From: Gammaproteobacteria bacterium
Lineage (GTDB): Bacteria > Pseudomonadota > Gammaproteobacteria > Granulosicoccales > Granulosicoccaceae
Reading direction: 5' to 3'
NCBI GenBank assembly: GCA_019634245.1
Contig: JAHQVR010000065.1
Location: 1-5,016 of the forward strand
Length of the DNA stretch: 5,016 nucleotides
Shown here: in pieces, positions 4,792 to 5,016 of the stretch
How the letters are laid out: the number at the start of each line of letters is the position of its first letter
Numbering within the stretch: the first letter of the stretch is position 1
Made by a program: the position numbers and the translations under genes
The notes under the pieces: model-generated
The model's database searches: none
What the model was told of the DNA's origin: nothing
The model's input: the letters and a program-made list of their open reading frames with translations, nothing else

Positions 4792-5016
4792 ATGGAACTC
4801 ATTGTTGCTGGATTGTTGGATTCTGTTTCACTCGGCAGTTTGTTGTTCGTGGTGTTTGGTGTGGCAGTTGGGGTGTTGATCGGTGCTATCCCTGGCATAA
4901 ATGGACCAATGGCTATTGCTCTTTTTATACCGATTACCTACTACATGACACCGTTAACTGCCATAGGGTTTTTGGTTGGTTTAAATAAGGGTGCGTTCTT
5001 CGGTGGCGCGGTTTCA
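4792..5016 (+). CDS. tctA: TTT transporter large membrane subunit, TctA family (partial)
   Basis: This is the 5' end of the large inner-membrane subunit, the presumed translocation channel of the tripartite tricarboxylate transporter. Only 75 of the family's usual 500 or so residues lie in the window; the gene runs off the right edge with its frame open. Residues 12-36 form the first hydrophobic segment and end in the conserved GAIPGINGPMAIA (31-43), followed by a second hydrophobic segment and GLNKGAFFGGAVS (63-75), matching the repeated TctA signatures Gly-x-x-Pro-Gly and Lys-Gly-x-x-x-Gly-Gly. The start at 4792 is the first ATG giving the normal N-terminus, but no clear ribosome binding site precedes it; translation may depend on coupling to tctB or the intervening mini-ORF. 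Assignment is strong from motifs and gene order. Confidence 0.92.
   Translation, partial: MELIVAGLLDSVSLGSLLFVVFGVAVGVLIGAIPGINGPMAIALFIPITYYMTPLTAIGFLVGLNKGAFFGGAVS

Overview
The window looks like chromosomal DNA from a Gram-negative proteobacterium, most likely a gammaproteobacterium and perhaps marine. The evidence is two exported proteins with Sec signal peptides (a periplasmic gamma-glutamyltransferase and a TctC/Bug solute receptor), a tripartite tricarboxylate transporter (TTT) operon, which is a family mainly of Proteobacteria, and base composition judged by eye at slightly under half G+C. The taxonomic guess is inference only; there is no rRNA or marker gene here.

Layout. Positions 1-72 are eight perfect copies of a 9-bp tandem repeat that runs to the left edge. 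A non-coding stretch (73-265) leads into a complete gamma-glutamyltransferase gene (ggt, + strand, 266-1981) with all major catalytic motifs. After a short convergent gap there is a Crp/Fnr-family regulator on the minus strand (2121-2891). It is interrupted by an in-frame TGA inside the cyclic-nucleotide-binding-type domain and has no good start codon, so it is probably a pseudogene. A 329-bp AT-rich divergent intergenic region follows, rich in dyad symmetries. The strongest is a 33-bp inverted repeat (3148-3180) just upstream of the next gene.

From 3221 the + strand carries a TTT operon in the order receptor (tctC), small membrane subunit (tctB), large membrane subunit (tctA, cut off by the right edge). 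A large two-part stem-loop lies between tctC and tctB. A seven-codon mini-ORF overlaps the tctB stop codon and ends just before tctA, which has no clear Shine-Dalgarno sequence of its own.

How the genes may work together. The receptor binds a small, probably carboxylate, solute in the periplasm and hands it to the TctA/TctB membrane complex, normally driven by an ion gradient. GGT removes the gamma-glutamyl group from glutathione or related compounds in the same compartment, releasing glutamate and a cysteinyl-glycine-type product. Uptake of a GGT product by the TTT system, under control of the now-broken Crp/Fnr regulator, is an attractive but unproven reading. None of the genes is new as a family. 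The points most worth a second look are the repeat array, the broken regulator, the palindrome-rich control region and the post-transcriptional signals inside the TTT operon.
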